Of a DNA stretch of 64,000 bases, positions 1-8,473 are shown in pieces (the first letter of the stretch is position 1; each line of letters starts with the position of its first letter). Location: contig NZ_CP162129.1 in assembly GCF_040834005.1 (NCBI RefSeq), positions 2,380,001 to 2,444,000 on the forward strand. Direction: 5' to 3'. The notes below the pieces were generated by a model, which was not told where the DNA came from, did not search any database, and worked only from the letters and a program-made list of their open reading frames with translations. Made by a program: the position numbers and the translations under genes. The stretch is from Paenibacillus sp. PL2-23 (GTDB lineage: Bacteria; Bacillota; Bacilli; Paenibacillales; Paenibacillaceae).

Positions 1-277
1 CCTCAATAGTGGCAGACAGGCTGCCATCGGCTTCGTCCCGAAACCAACGCCAGCAGCCGTCCGGCTCTTGCTGCGATAGAATCCGATCGTGCAGCTGCTG
101 GATTAACGCTTCGTTGTCGTCCCGCTCCAGGCAGCGATACAGCAGGATGACATACGCGTCAATGATAGTGCCGTTCTCGAAGCAAAATCGCCAAGTGCCG
201 TCCTCCTCTTGCCTGCCGAGCAAATCATCTGCCAGCATTCCGAGCTCGCGATCGACCCGCCTTTTCGTCTCATTCAA
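1..277 (-). CDS. Squalene-hopene/sporulenol cyclase, N-terminal part (cut by window edge)
   Basis: Only the first 92 residues are in the window. Seen: read on the minus strand they contain the segment GTWRFCFENGTIIDAY, followed by QQEPDGCWRWF and then DGSLSATIE. These are the QW-type repeats and the N-terminal signature of bacterial triterpene cyclases of the squalene-hopene/sporulenol synthase type. Such enzymes cyclise linear C30 or C35 isoprenoids at the membrane. The start is a TTG at 277, chosen because GGAGGT lies nine bases before it and no ATG in frame has a comparable site. The gene upstream is on the same strand about 80 bases away. Whether the product is a hopanoid or a spore terpenoid cannot be decided from this fragment. 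Confidence 0.85.
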   Translation of the reverse strand, partial: MNETKRRVDRELGMLADDLLGRQEEDGTWRFCFENGTIIDAYVILLYRCLERDDNEALIQQLHDRILSQQEPDGCWRWFRDEADGSLSATIE

Positions 278-359
278 TTCACCTGCACCTCCCGCCGGCG
301 TTTTTACCATTGTATGAGTGCGTTGAGGTGGAAATGTGGCGAGGGAGGTAAGAAAGAGC

Positions 360-1994
360 TTAAAACTGCCACATCGGTTCCCCGTTGACCTTAGCAGCCG
401 GTGTATTGTCGTCTTCCAGCTGGAGCTCAAGCATGTCGCCGTTAAACAAGCTGTAACGACCTCCAAGCTTAGCATCGGAGAACAAGGGCTGTCTGTTACG
501 GCTGGAAGCAATAAATGCCCCTAATGAATCGATATGGTGCAGCGAGGCTTCCGCTACTGTCACGGCTTCCATCACGATAACGTTGCCCTCGGAGCCTTCT
601 GAACGCACATCATATCGATCCGTTCCCCGTTCGATTCGGAGATGATGCAACGCATGTATGGCTATGTACGTGTCATTGACCTTGCCATAGAGCGATGTAC
701 CCTCCAGCGTCCACTCGGTGCCGGAGTCGGGGAGAGGAAGAATTCCTGCAATGTCGCTCCCTTGTGGATGCGGCCGGTATATGGCAATTACACACCCGCG
801 ATGGATCGCAATTTCTTCACAATCGCCGCTATGCCGTGCGTCGTGGGCGCCCGCAGGGGAATAGAAATACGCTTGATTAACAGAGTCTTCTCGTATAGGA
901 AAAGAAAAATCCCATCGCCGCTGCTCGTTGTCGAACTCCAGCCGCCGTTCCTTCATGCCGCCGAGAGCGAATTGTTCCGTCATGTAGGTATAGCTGTGCA
1001 GCCTGCTCTGTGGTTGTTCAGCGGACAAAGGGTAAGTACGTTTATGCTCAATCGGGTATGTTCTATTGAACACGCGACTGCGGACCGCATCAGAAATATC
1101 ATAAGCAAGCAAGCCTGCATATTCCACTCTCGGCCATTGATCCGGCATCGGGATATCGCCGAATTGCACATAATCCATTGCCAAGTTGCGATCGGCAGGT
1201 GCGTCATGCGGCCAGGAGCGACAGTGAGGGCCAACCCATGCACCATGCAAATAATAGGAGGCGCGTTCCTCCCACAGCCATTCCAGCAATTCCGATAAAT
1301 CCTTGCGAACCGCTTCGTCGGTTGCCAGCTCCCATGCAGCGGCGAAAGCCTGTACCCAATGCCAGAACCATGGGAGAGAGCCATATTCCGTCATGCCGTA
1401 TGTCCGGACTTGGCTTAGAGTAGCCCGGATTCGCTCATGGCTTGCCCGAAGCAGGCTATCGTCGTTATATATGACCGCGTAGATGAGCGCGCCTGCCGTA
1501 TGCTTCGCTACATGATGACCGAATCGCTCAAGTGGCGTAACATAATATTGGGACTTGTACATGTGCCAGACCGCATTATCGAACGAGTTCCGCAAGGAGC
1601 TTGGCATATGTTCGCCGAACTGCTGCAGGAATAAAGCCATGAGCGGTCCCATCAGCTCCACGGGCAGAGGGTGTGGCTTGGCCAGATGGAGCTCTTCTCC
1701 GAGCTTAAGCGGGAAATGTCCGTAAGTGGCGCTTGTCGGATCCATGTCCTGCAAGGAAAGCACCTTCTCCAATACGCTTGCTGCAAGCTCGCTCGCCCGT
1801 TCGGCCTCCTGCCCGGACAGCAGCTTGCTTTGCGCGGCTGCAAATAGATAAGATGCATCATAGAAATTATCGCGAATATCGCCATGGTACCATAGTCCGC
1901 TGGGCAGCAGCGGAGCGGCGAGCGCTCGGCTCGCAATATGGCGAATAACTTGTTCCTTACGTTCTGCGTTACCTGTGGCAGCCAATGAAATCAT
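360..1994 (-). CDS. Unrecognised 544-residue protein, possible alpha/alpha-toroid plus beta domain
   Basis: I do not recognise this protein with certainty. Seen: no signal peptide or membrane segment. The first 300 residues are helical and rich in Trp, Tyr and His (for example SLPWFWHWVQ and GAWVGPHCRSWPHDAP). The last 220 look like beta strands (SYTYMTEQFALGG, then repeated hydrophobic/polar alternation). An all-alpha toroid followed by a beta-sandwich is the layout of heparinase II/III-like and related glycan-active enzymes, so that fold is an inference. The ATG at 1994 is the first possible start after an in-frame TGA; its GAGAGG lies directly against the codon, so a slightly later start is possible. 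It follows the monooxygenase gene by 21 bases and probably shares its transcript. Confidence 0.75.
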   Translation of the reverse strand: MISLAATGNAERKEQVIRHIASRALAAPLLPSGLWYHGDIRDNFYDASYLFAAAQSKLLSGQEAERASELAASVLEKVLSLQDMDPTSATYGHFPLKLGEELHLAKPHPLPVELMGPLMALFLQQFGEHMPSSLRNSFDNAVWHMYKSQYYVTPLERFGHHVAKHTAGALIYAVIYNDDSLLRASHERIRATLSQVRTYGMTEYGSLPWFWHWVQAFAAAWELATDEAVRKDLSELLEWLWEERASYYLHGAWVGPHCRSWPHDAPADRNLAMDYVQFGDIPMPDQWPRVEYAGLLAYDISDAVRSRVFNRTYPIEHKRTYPLSAEQPQSRLHSYTYMTEQFALGGMKERRLEFDNEQRRWDFSFPIREDSVNQAYFYSPAGAHDARHSGDCEEIAIHRGCVIAIYRPHPQGSDIAGILPLPDSGTEWTLEGTSLYGKVNDTYIAIHALHHLRIERGTDRYDVRSEGSEGNVIVMEAVTVAEASLHHIDSLGAFIASSRNRQPLFSDAKLGGRYSLFNGDMLELQLEDDNTPAAKVNGEPMWQF

Positions 1995-2015
1995 CCTCTC
2001 TCATGTATGTCCCTC

Positions 2016-2324
2016 TTAATAGCCTTTCCCACCGACTGGACGGAGCTTGATAGGCTCAATTCCGGCAATGAGCGGTCGGGCTCCCTGAATGAGCGCGACT
2101 GTAGACGGATTTTTTAGCGATTGCGCATGAGCTTCGGCACTGGTCCATAGCTCCATGACCCAGATCGCATCGGGATTATTTTCGTCCAGGTTGACGAGAT
2201 ACAATTGGCAGTCCTCATTGTCCTCCAAGCCTTGAGCGGCTTGCAATAAGATATGTGCGAGCTCCTCGCGTTTGCCGGGCTGCGCAATTAATTTGCCTGT
2301 CATGGAATATTTGCTCACAATCAT
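2016..2324 (-). CDS. Antibiotic biosynthesis monooxygenase (ABM) domain protein, YgiN-like
   Basis: This 102-residue protein has the size and pattern of single-domain ABM proteins: an N-terminal strand KYSMTGKLIAQPG, a helix containing REELAHILLQAA, the strand CQLYLVNLDENNP and then IWVMELWTSAEAHAQS, where Trp, Glu and His are typical. Family members are dimeric ferredoxin-like folds acting as quinol monooxygenases or heme-degrading enzymes. The heme-degrading Asn/Trp/His set cannot be assigned with confidence, so the quinol monooxygenase type is more likely. The start is supported by GAGAGGATGA before the ATG. It precedes the unknown 544-residue gene on the same strand. Confidence 0.8.
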   Translation of the reverse strand: MIVSKYSMTGKLIAQPGKREELAHILLQAAQGLEDNEDCQLYLVNLDENNPDAIWVMELWTSAEAHAQSLKNPSTVALIQGARPLIAGIEPIKLRPVGGKGY

Positions 2325-2451
2325 TCATCCTCTCATGTAGACGTTCTTTAAAAACGATATAAGCCGAGCTTACCACAATTTAGGCAAGACGCTCCATTAT
2401 TCAAAGAAAATAAAGTGTGAAGACATGGGGATGTTATGTGCACACAACAAA

Positions 2452-2487
2452 AAACCGTCGTGATAGGGAATACCTTCGCGGCGGTTT
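2452..2487 (-). terminator. Hairpin followed by T-run on the minus strand, upstream of the ABM gene
   Basis: Nine-base arms at 2452-2460 and 2479-2487 pair with one G-T wobble. On the minus strand the hairpin is followed by TTTTTTG, the form of a rho-independent terminator. It lies about 130 bases upstream of the ABM gene start, with no minus-strand gene further upstream, so it could be a leader attenuator or a leftover terminator. The rest of the 2325-2681 gap holds only the azoR promoter. Confidence 0.4.
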
Positions 2488-2540
2488 ATTGCGTCGGCGC
2501 CATAACGAGCGTAACGAAATAAACTTTATAAAAGTTAGTA

Positions 2541-2569
2541 TTGCACATTGAGTTAGAAGGGTTTATAAT
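2541..2569 (+). promoter_or_regulatory. SigA-type promoter of the azoreductase gene
   Basis: TTGCAC at 2541-2546 and a perfect TATAAT at 2564-2569 are separated by exactly 17 bases. Transcription would start near 2576 and give a leader of about 105 bases before the azoreductase gene. Confidence 0.8.
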
Positions 2570-2681
2570 GTGCCTATGCCGGTTGCATTTCAATGGCGGA
2601 GGGCGAATGGGAATGCAGCCGATAAAAATAATAAAAATTGTGCTAGATCCAAGCACATATTAAAAGGGAGAGAATGTTTTC

Positions 2682-3308
2682 ATGAGCAATGTTTTATTCA
2701 TCAAAGCGAACGATCGTCCAATCGAAATGGCAGTCAGCGCACAAATGTACGATTCCTTTCTGAAGGGCTTCAAGGAAGCTAATCCTGAAGCAAACATTAC
2801 GGAGCTGGACCTGTTCGGGGAGAAGCTCCCTTATTATGATAACGCCATGATGACTGGCTTATTCAAGGAAGCGAAAGGCATGGAAGCAACGGCTGAGGAG
2901 CAGGAGCTTGCGGCTGTCGCGAACCGTTACCTGGAGCAATTCTTGGCGGCGGACAAGGTTGTATTCGCGTTCCCGCTCTGGAACTTCACAATTCCTGCGC
3001 AGCTGCTTACGTATTTCTTCTACATTACGCAAGCTGGCAAAACGTTCAAATATTCGGAGCAAGGTCCTGTTGGACTTGTAAGCGACAAAAAAGTGGCGCT
3101 GCTGAACGCAAGAGGCGGCGTGTACAGCGAAGGCCCGGCTCAGCAAATCGAGATGTCGCTGAAGTATGTCGCTACAATGCTTGGTTTTATCGGCGTTCAT
3201 CAGACAGAAACGATTGTCATCGAAGGGCATAACCAATTCCAGGACCGCAAGGAAGCCATTATTGGCGAAGGTCTGCAGAAAGCTTATGAGGCTGGCCAAG
3301 CATTCTAA
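2682..3308 (+). CDS. azoR: FMN-dependent NADH-azoreductase / quinone reductase
   Basis: The 208 residues form a complete flavodoxin-like quinone reductase of the AzoR/AcpD family. These enzymes use FMN and NADH to reduce quinones and azo bonds in the cytoplasm and protect against thiol and quinone stress. Seen: the N-terminal strand VLFIKAND, the FMN-binding segment PLWNFTIPAQL at 98-108 and the loop ARGGVYSEG at 143-151, all in family order. GGGAGAG precedes the ATG. A strong promoter lies upstream. The Rrf2 regulator begins about 100 bases downstream on the same strand and is a likely controller of this gene. Confidence 0.93.
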   Translation: MSNVLFIKANDRPIEMAVSAQMYDSFLKGFKEANPEANITELDLFGEKLPYYDNAMMTGLFKEAKGMEATAEEQELAAVANRYLEQFLAADKVVFAFPLWNFTIPAQLLTYFFYITQAGKTFKYSEQGPVGLVSDKKVALLNARGGVYSEGPAQQIEMSLKYVATMLGFIGVHQTETIVIEGHNQFQDRKEAIIGEGLQKAYEAGQAF

Positions 3309-3406
3309 GTTTCACTAGATGATATTCCAGTAGATTGCCAAGGCTGGTAGAACACCATATAATGAAGGGAGACTGCGGGAGCCGCCGACCAAGGAGGAGA
3401 ACGAAA

Positions 3407-3883
3407 ATGAGTGTAGCGGATAAGGGGATTGACTTCGGACCGCCGCATTTCAAGATCGCGATGCACGCCGTTGCGAGACTTGCCCAGAAGAACTGCGTGT
3501 TGTCAAGCGCCGTCATTGCGGGCCAAGTGGATTCGCACGCCACGTTTTTGCGAAGAGTTCTTCAATCGCTGGCGGCTGCGGGAATCGTAGAATCCCGGGG
3601 TGGGCGAGAGGGCGGCTACTTCCTGAAGAAGCCTGCCGACAGCTTGACGCTGGGCGAGATTTATGAGGCTGTCCATCCGGGCAAGAGGGAATGCTGCGAG
3701 GAGGACCCTTGCGGGACGGGGCAGAGCGAGTGCGGGGAAGCGGGCATTCAACTGGATCGGGAGCTGGAGAATATTTTGCACGAAGCGGAGAGGCATACGA
3801 TTCAATATTTGAATCAATTCACCCTGCAGGAAGTGATGTGCAGAATTCCCTATTTCCAGCATGGTGCGAAGTCAACAACTTAA
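3407..3883 (+). CDS. Rrf2-family transcriptional regulator
   Basis: This is a 158-residue winged-helix protein. Residues 15-90 contain the Rrf2 pattern IAMHAVARLA, SHATFLRRVLQSLAAAGIV, the wing SRGGREGGYFL and LTLGEIYEAV. After the DNA-binding domain it carries Cys96, Cys97, Cys102 and Cys109, a spacing that could sense redox state or hold a metal or Fe-S cluster, although it does not match the IscR spacing exactly. The open frame extends upstream to 3335, but AAGGAGGAGAA directly before the ATG at 3407 fixes the start there. Its place behind azoR suggests it represses azoR under unstressed conditions, as YwnA-like Rrf2 proteins do for oxidoreductases. A strong terminator closes the pair. Confidence 0.88.
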   Translation: MSVADKGIDFGPPHFKIAMHAVARLAQKNCVLSSAVIAGQVDSHATFLRRVLQSLAAAGIVESRGGREGGYFLKKPADSLTLGEIYEAVHPGKRECCEEDPCGTGQSECGEAGIQLDRELENILHEAERHTIQYLNQFTLQEVMCRIPYFQHGAKSTT

Positions 3884-3891
3884 TGACAATG

Positions 3892-3922
3892 ACAAAACCG
3901 GGGCTAGCCCCGGTTTTTTGTC
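3892..3922 (+). terminator. Rho-independent terminator after the azoR-Rrf2 pair
   Basis: Arms AAACCGGGG (3895-3903) and CCCCGGTTT (3908-3916) flank a CTAG loop and run into six T. The flanking GACA/TGTC extend the pairing, so it may work in both directions. Confidence 0.9.
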
Positions 3923-4006
3923 ATCTCAAGGGTGGGTCCAGATGCGTAATACGTGCTATTCGCCCCGTATCGACGAAACCTCGTATATTCTGACAAAAAA
4001 GGCTCG

Positions 4007-4035
4007 TTTACAGCGTATGTACGGCTTAGTATAAT
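4007..4035 (+). promoter_or_regulatory. Promoter-like site before a small ORF
   Basis: TTTACA (4007-4012) and TATAAT (4030-4035) are 17 bases apart. The -10 box overlaps the first in-frame ATG of the small ORF, so translation of a transcript from here would have to begin further in, at the TTG at 4076. Confidence 0.55.
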
Positions 4036-4075
4036 GAATTCGTTCAGCATTCCGGCCAGGAAAGGGTGTTGCCCC

Positions 4076-4219
4076 TTGCGCGAGAATCAACGAATTGTTA
4101 TTGATGTCTATGAAGTGCTGGAGCAGCTTGGCATAGAGCCCGAGGCTGTCCCATTTCTGAATGAACAGCCCAGCGAAAGCGGGGAAGAGGCTAGCCTAAA
4201 GCGCGTTCCGCTCTTATAA
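4076..4219 (+). CDS. Possible 47-residue small protein, function unknown
   Basis: A TTG at 4076 is preceded by AGGAAAGGG with nine bases of spacing, and a good promoter lies about 40 bases further up. The product would be acidic in its second half (EPEAVPFLNE, SESGEEAS), with a helical middle (VYEVLEQLGI) and no membrane segment. I do not recognise it. Its last 29 bases overlap the end of the convergent XRE regulator gene, so the two transcripts would be antisense to each other at their 3' ends. It could be a short partner of that regulator, but nothing beyond position supports this. Confidence 0.35.
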   Translation: MRENQRIVIDVYEVLEQLGIEPEAVPFLNEQPSESGEEASLKRVPLL

Positions 4220-4562
4220 AATCAATAAATCTCCTGGTTTCCTCGTTCGTCAGCGTACGTCCGTCGATGGTGAGCTCGAAGCGCTCCGTGACGGATTCGT
4301 CGGCAAGCTCCACACGGCTCAAAAATTCAGACACGTGAGGGTTCACCGAGGCTGTCGGATTCATGCTTCTGCCCATCAGATAGTCCAGCGAGACATGGAA
4401 AAAATCAGCGATCCGGCTGAGCAATTCATAATCCGGCTCCCTGCGGTTCGTTTCGTAATGGGATAGCGACGCGCGCGTAATACCGAGCAGTCCGGCAAGC
4501 GTCTCCTGGTTCATGCCCCTCTTCTTGCGGAGCTCGGCAATCACCTTGCCATAACGTTGCAT
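4191..4562 (-). CDS. XRE-family helix-turn-helix regulator
   Basis: The 123-residue protein begins with a standard Cro/CI helix-turn-helix at residues 5-60: YGKVIAELRKKRGMNQ, ETLAGLLGITRASLSHYETNRREP and LSRIADFFHVSLDYLMGR. The C-terminal part is a short helical tail with a Glu-rich segment, resembling the small XRE repressors of bacilli. GGGAGGAA lies one base before an upstream ATG but eight bases before the ATG at 4562, so the latter is the better start. No target can be named. Its 3' end overlaps the possible 47-residue ORF on the other strand. Confidence 0.9.
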   Translation of the reverse strand: MQRYGKVIAELRKKRGMNQETLAGLLGITRASLSHYETNRREPDYELLSRIADFFHVSLDYLMGRSMNPTASVNPHVSEFLSRVELADESVTERFELTIDGRTLTNEETRRFIDFIRAERALG

Positions 4563-4688
4563 AGTCATTTCCTCCCGATCAAGGGTCCCGTTATTGTGAC
4601 AATATGCCTATTATTATACCAAGCTTGATCATATAGTGCTATACGCAACCTATTCGCCTGTCGGATTATGCCGTGAGGCTTGTTTGCG

Positions 4689-5411
4689 TTAACTGGAGGG
4701 ATGCTCTTCCCGGAGCACGGACTCCACCTTGGCAAGATGCTCCCGGATACGCCTTACTGCTTCAGCCGGACTGCCCTCCGCGATGGCTTGGTAGATAGAG
4801 CGGTGCTCCTCCAGCAGTCTTTCCGCCGTTGCTTGCTCACGGTAGAACCACAGCTCCCGGGTTTGTCCAATCGTTTCACTAAAGCGCTGGGACAGCGAAT
4901 CCATCAGCTGGCTGAGCAAGGAATTGCGCGATGCTTGGGCAATAGCCGCATGGAAAGCTGCGTCTGCGCGTTCACCCGCTGCGGTATCCTGGTCGCGAAG
5001 CGCCAGCTCCATGCTGTTCAGGATGTCCGATAATTGCTGCAGGTCCTCCTCCGTTCGCCGTTCCGCCGCATAAGCGACGGTTCCCGCCTCCAATATGTGC
5101 CGGACCTCCAGAAGCTCCAATATGGACTGCGCCCTTTGGAAAAGAGGCACTCCGCCAGCAGGATCAGAATCTGAGGGCAGCTCCTTCTTCACAAATGTGC
5201 CGCCTCCGTGCCGGATATCCAGCCAGCCCGTCGCTTTGAGGGCGCTCAAGGCTTCCCGGATAGTCGAACGGCCGACGCCGAACTGGGTGGACAGGTCCAC
5301 GACAGATGGAAGCCTGGAGCCTGGCGGCCAGACGCCTTCCGCTATTTTCTCCAATATAATACGGCCTACGATTTCATGCCCCTTCTCCGTCTCGATCCTC
5401 ATGGGATTCAT
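4689..5411 (-). CDS. GntR-family regulator, FadR/LutR type with FCD domain
   Basis: The 240 residues show a GntR winged helix at about 10-75 (VVDLSTQFGVGRSTIREALSALKATGWLDIRHGGGTFV) and then an all-helical FCD ligand domain with metal-binding-type acidic and histidine positions (ADAAFHAAIAQAS, LEEHRSIYQAI). FCD regulators sense small carboxylic acids such as lactate or glycolate. The gene is divergent from glcD-glcF, which act on 2-hydroxy acids, so control of that pair is the natural reading. GAGGA lies five bases before the ATG. A short palindrome in the shared upstream region is a candidate binding site. Confidence 0.9.
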   Translation of the reverse strand: MNPMRIETEKGHEIVGRIILEKIAEGVWPPGSRLPSVVDLSTQFGVGRSTIREALSALKATGWLDIRHGGGTFVKKELPSDSDPAGGVPLFQRAQSILELLEVRHILEAGTVAYAAERRTEEDLQQLSDILNSMELALRDQDTAAGERADAAFHAAIAQASRNSLLSQLMDSLSQRFSETIGQTRELWFYREQATAERLLEEHRSIYQAIAEGSPAEAVRRIREHLAKVESVLREEHPSS

Positions 5412-5466
5412 CGCCTTCCTCTATACGCGTCTCAAAAAATAGATGTATTTCTATCTAAGCATAAGC

Positions 5467-5493
5467 TATAATGATTGAAAAGTCATCTGATGA
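5467..5493 (+). promoter_or_regulatory. glcDF -10 box and candidate GntR operator
   Basis: A perfect -10 box TATAAT occupies 5467-5472 with only a weak -35. Just downstream, TCATCTGATGA (5483-5493) is a perfect palindrome around a central T. Its position over the expected start site fits repression by the divergent GntR protein. Confidence 0.5.
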
Positions 5494-5524
5494 CCTGATC
5501 AATTAGAGGGAGGCTCTATTACAT

Positions 5525-6946
5525 ATGCCCAAGCTTAAGCCTGAATTGTCGCAGCAGCTCCGCTCCATCGTTGGCGATGCCTATTATCGCGAGGATCGCG
5601 AGGCGCTTGTCGCCCACTCCTATGACGGAACGCCTATGCTCCAATCGCTTCCCGACGGTGTCATCTATCCATCGTCAACAGCTGAGGTATCCGCCATCAT
5701 GAAGGTGCTGCATGCCCATCGCGTGCCGCTCGTCAGCCGTGGCTCAGGCTCCAATCTATGCGGCGGCACGGTGCCCGTTGAGGGCGGCATCGTCATGGTT
5801 ATGCATCGGATGAACCGGATATTGGAAATTGATGAAGAGAATCTGACGGCAACGGTGCAGCCCGGCATCATAACAGCGGATTATATTGCAGAGATCGAAG
5901 CGAGGGGCTTATTCTATCCGCCGGATCCCAGCAGCATGAAGATCAGCACAATTGGAGGCAATATCGCGGAATGCTCCGGCGGGCTTCGCGGGCTGAAATA
6001 CGGCACCACCAAAGACTATGTGATCGGACTGGAAGCGGTGCTGGCGGATGGCAGCGTCATTCGTACAGGCGGCAAGCTGATGAAGGATGTCGCGGGGTAT
6101 GATCTGACCAAGCTCCTTGTCGGCTCGGAAGGCACGCTTGCGATCATTACAGAGGCTACCCTGAAGCTGATTCCGCCGCCCAAGACCAAAAAAACAATGC
6201 TGGCCATGTACCGCGATTTGTACGGCGCGGCAAGAACAGTGTCGCGCATTATTGAAGCCCGGATCATTCCGGCCACGCTTGAATTTATGGACAATCCGAC
6301 GATTCGCGTCGTGGATGATTACGCCAAGCTTGGCCTGCCTCGCGATATGGAGGCTATTCTGCTGATCGAGCAGGACGGCGATCCGGAATCGGTGGAGCGG
6401 GACATCGCGCGAATTCAGGGAATCTGCGAGGCGGAGCGCGCTGACCGCGTAGAGGTGGCGGAGAGCCGAGAGGAGGCAGAGCGGCTGCTGACAGCTCGGC
6501 GCAGCGCCTTCACCGCGCTTGCCCGCCTTCGTCCCACCACCATATTGGAGGACGCAACGGTTCCAAGATCGCGTATAGCCGATATGGTGCTCCGCATTAA
6601 CGAAATTGCGCGCAAATATAACGTCACGATCGCCACGTTCGGTCACGCGGGAGACGGCAATCTGCATCCTACCGCCACCACCGACGCAAGGGATGCGGAG
6701 GAAATTCATCGCGTGGAGGAAGCCTTCGCGGAAATTTTCGAGGCCTCCATCGAGCTGGGCGGGACCATAACGGGCGAGCATGGCGTTGGGCTCGTCAAGG
6801 CGCCTTATTTGGCATGGAAGGTTGGCGAGCCCGGCATAGAGGTGATGAAGGGCATCAAAGCCGCCTTCGATCCCCATAATCTGTTGAATCCCGGCAAAAT
6901 ATTCGCCAAGCAAACCAAAAAAAGGGTGGTCATTCAGCATGGCTGA
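5525..6946 (+). CDS. glcD: FAD-linked 2-hydroxy-acid oxidase, GlcD type
   Basis: The 473-residue protein is a full-length member of the GlcD/VAO flavoprotein family, which oxidises glycolate, D-lactate or similar 2-hydroxy acids to 2-oxo acids. Seen: the FAD pyrophosphate loop SRGSGSNLCGG at 71-81, then PPDPSSMKISTIGGNIAE, DVAGYDLTKLLVGSEGTL, and the C-terminal motifs FGHAGDGNLHP (about 371-381) and GEHGVGL (about 416-422). GGGAGG precedes the ATG. The gene overlaps glcF by eight bases, so the products are made together as a complex handing electrons to iron-sulfur clusters. The true substrate (glycolate or D-lactate) cannot be told from sequence alone. Confidence 0.93.
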   Translation: MPKLKPELSQQLRSIVGDAYYREDREALVAHSYDGTPMLQSLPDGVIYPSSTAEVSAIMKVLHAHRVPLVSRGSGSNLCGGTVPVEGGIVMVMHRMNRILEIDEENLTATVQPGIITADYIAEIEARGLFYPPDPSSMKISTIGGNIAECSGGLRGLKYGTTKDYVIGLEAVLADGSVIRTGGKLMKDVAGYDLTKLLVGSEGTLAIITEATLKLIPPPKTKKTMLAMYRDLYGAARTVSRIIEARIIPATLEFMDNPTIRVVDDYAKLGLPRDMEAILLIEQDGDPESVERDIARIQGICEAERADRVEVAESREEAERLLTARRSAFTALARLRPTTILEDATVPRSRIADMVLRINEIARKYNVTIATFGHAGDGNLHPTATTDARDAEEIHRVEEAFAEIFEASIELGGTITGEHGVGLVKAPYLAWKVGEPGIEVMKGIKAAFDPHNLLNPGKIFAKQTKKRVVIQHG

Positions 6947-8309
6947 AATAAATATCAGACGAAAACCGAATATCCAGCATGCGAATCCTCTGGCGCAGAC
7001 GCTGCTGAACAAGCTGGATTATGATCAGCTCACGAATTGTATGCGCTGCGGCTTTTGTCTTCCGGCTTGTCCCACCTTCCGGGAGACGGGCATTGAGCCG
7101 GAATCCCCTCGCGGCAGAATCGCACTGATGAAGGCGGTCGCCGACGGGTTAATGGATCCGGACCAGGCGTTCCAGGATCAGATGAATCATTGCCTGGGTT
7201 GCCGCGCCTGCGAGCCGGCTTGTCCAGCCGACGTCAAATACGGGGCGCTGATCGAGCAGACCAGAGACGCCATTGAGGCTCATGCGGAGCACCGCGCCCC
7301 TGTCGCAGGCTTACGTAAGCTGATGTTCCGCGGCGTATTCCCGAAGCGGGCAAGCTTGAAGCTGCTGGGCGGCTCCATGGCGTTGTATCAGAAGTCGGGG
7401 CTGCGCAAGCTGGCCAGAGGAAGCGGGATCATGAAGCTGCTGCCGGAGCATCTGCGCGAGATGGAGCGTATATTGCCTGACGCAACATCGAAGGGTGTTG
7501 TGGAGCGGCTCGGCTCGTTCTACCCTGCCAAGGGAGAGCCGATTGCCAAGGTCGCGCTGTTCCGGGGCTGCATAATGGACGTGATGTTCGCGGGCACCAA
7601 CGTCAATACGGTGAAGCTGCTGTCAGAGGCGGGCTTTGATGTTGTGATTCCGGAGTCGCAGGCCTGCTGCGGCGCCTTGCACGCGCATAGCGGTGAGCTG
7701 GCCGAGGCTCGGTCGCTGGCGAAAAACAATATTGCGGCGTTCCGGGAAGCGGGAGTTTCGTATATTGTTTCCAACGCGGGCGGCTGCGGCGCGCTGCTGG
7801 TGGAATACGATCATCTTCTGCAGGAGGAGCGGGACGAGAGGCTTAGAGAGGACGCCAGGTGGTTCGCCTCCCGCGTTATTGACGTGAGCAGCTTGATTAT
7901 GGAGCGGGGGCGTGTGCCACGCTTCACGGAGGGTTCCGGCGAGGCTGGCGCCATCGCGATTACCTATCAGGATTCCTGCCACCTGCGCAACGTGATGAAG
8001 AGCTCAGACGCGCCCCGGAAGCTTCTCCGAAGCGTGGAGGGTGCCGCATACACGGAGATGAAGGAGGCGGATCGCTGCTGCGGCTCCGCAGGCATCTACA
8101 ACGTAACCCAGCCGGAGATGGCGGGACAACTACTGAAGCACAAGATGGAGCATGCTTCGGCTACCCAAGCGCGTTATATGCTGACGAGCAATCCCGGCTG
8201 TCTGCTTCAGATGAAGCTCGGCATCCAGAAGCATGCTCCGGAGACGCATATGGAAGCCCTTCATATTGTGGATTATTTGCATGAGCGCCTTCAGCCTGCT
8301 TCTACATGA
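6939..8309 (+). CDS. glcF: Iron-sulfur subunit of 2-hydroxy-acid oxidase, GlcF type
   Basis: The 456-residue partner of glcD carries two 4Fe-4S motifs near its N terminus, at Cys34/37/40/44 (CMRCGFCLPACP) and Cys85/88/91/95 (CLGCRACEPACP). Two CCG domains follow, with the pairs QACCGALH and DRCCGSAG. This is the usual layout of GlcF and GlpC-like electron-transfer subunits, which pass electrons from the flavin subunit to the quinone pool at the membrane. Translation is coupled to glcD through an eight-base overlap. A long terminator follows. The neighbouring GntR gene is the likely regulator. Confidence 0.93.
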   Translation: MAEINIRRKPNIQHANPLAQTLLNKLDYDQLTNCMRCGFCLPACPTFRETGIEPESPRGRIALMKAVADGLMDPDQAFQDQMNHCLGCRACEPACPADVKYGALIEQTRDAIEAHAEHRAPVAGLRKLMFRGVFPKRASLKLLGGSMALYQKSGLRKLARGSGIMKLLPEHLREMERILPDATSKGVVERLGSFYPAKGEPIAKVALFRGCIMDVMFAGTNVNTVKLLSEAGFDVVIPESQACCGALHAHSGELAEARSLAKNNIAAFREAGVSYIVSNAGGCGALLVEYDHLLQEERDERLREDARWFASRVIDVSSLIMERGRVPRFTEGSGEAGAIAITYQDSCHLRNVMKSSDAPRKLLRSVEGAAYTEMKEADRCCGSAGIYNVTQPEMAGQLLKHKMEHASATQARYMLTSNPGCLLQMKLGIQKHAPETHMEALHIVDYLHERLQPAST

Positions 8310-8335
8310 AAAACGGCAAAAAAACGAAATAATTA

Positions 8336-8386
8336 AAGCTTGCGTGCCCAATGCCTGAATGTAAGCGCTGCAAGCTTCGTTTTTTT
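8336..8386 (+). terminator. Terminator after glcF
   Basis: Arms AAGCTTGC (8336-8343) and GCAAGCTT (8370-8377) are followed by CG and seven T. An A-rich stretch before the first arm can extend the pairing. Confidence 0.75.
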
Positions 8387-8473
8387 ATCGGAATCCGCTT
8401 ATTGCGAACGGGAATCGACTTTTACAATATGGCAAGAAAGGAGTAGCATAGGCTCATAACCGAATAAGTGAAA

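Noticed and set aside
5909..7012. Open frame of 367 codons on the minus strand
   Set aside because: It is antisense to glcD, which shows the full FAD-oxidase motif set.
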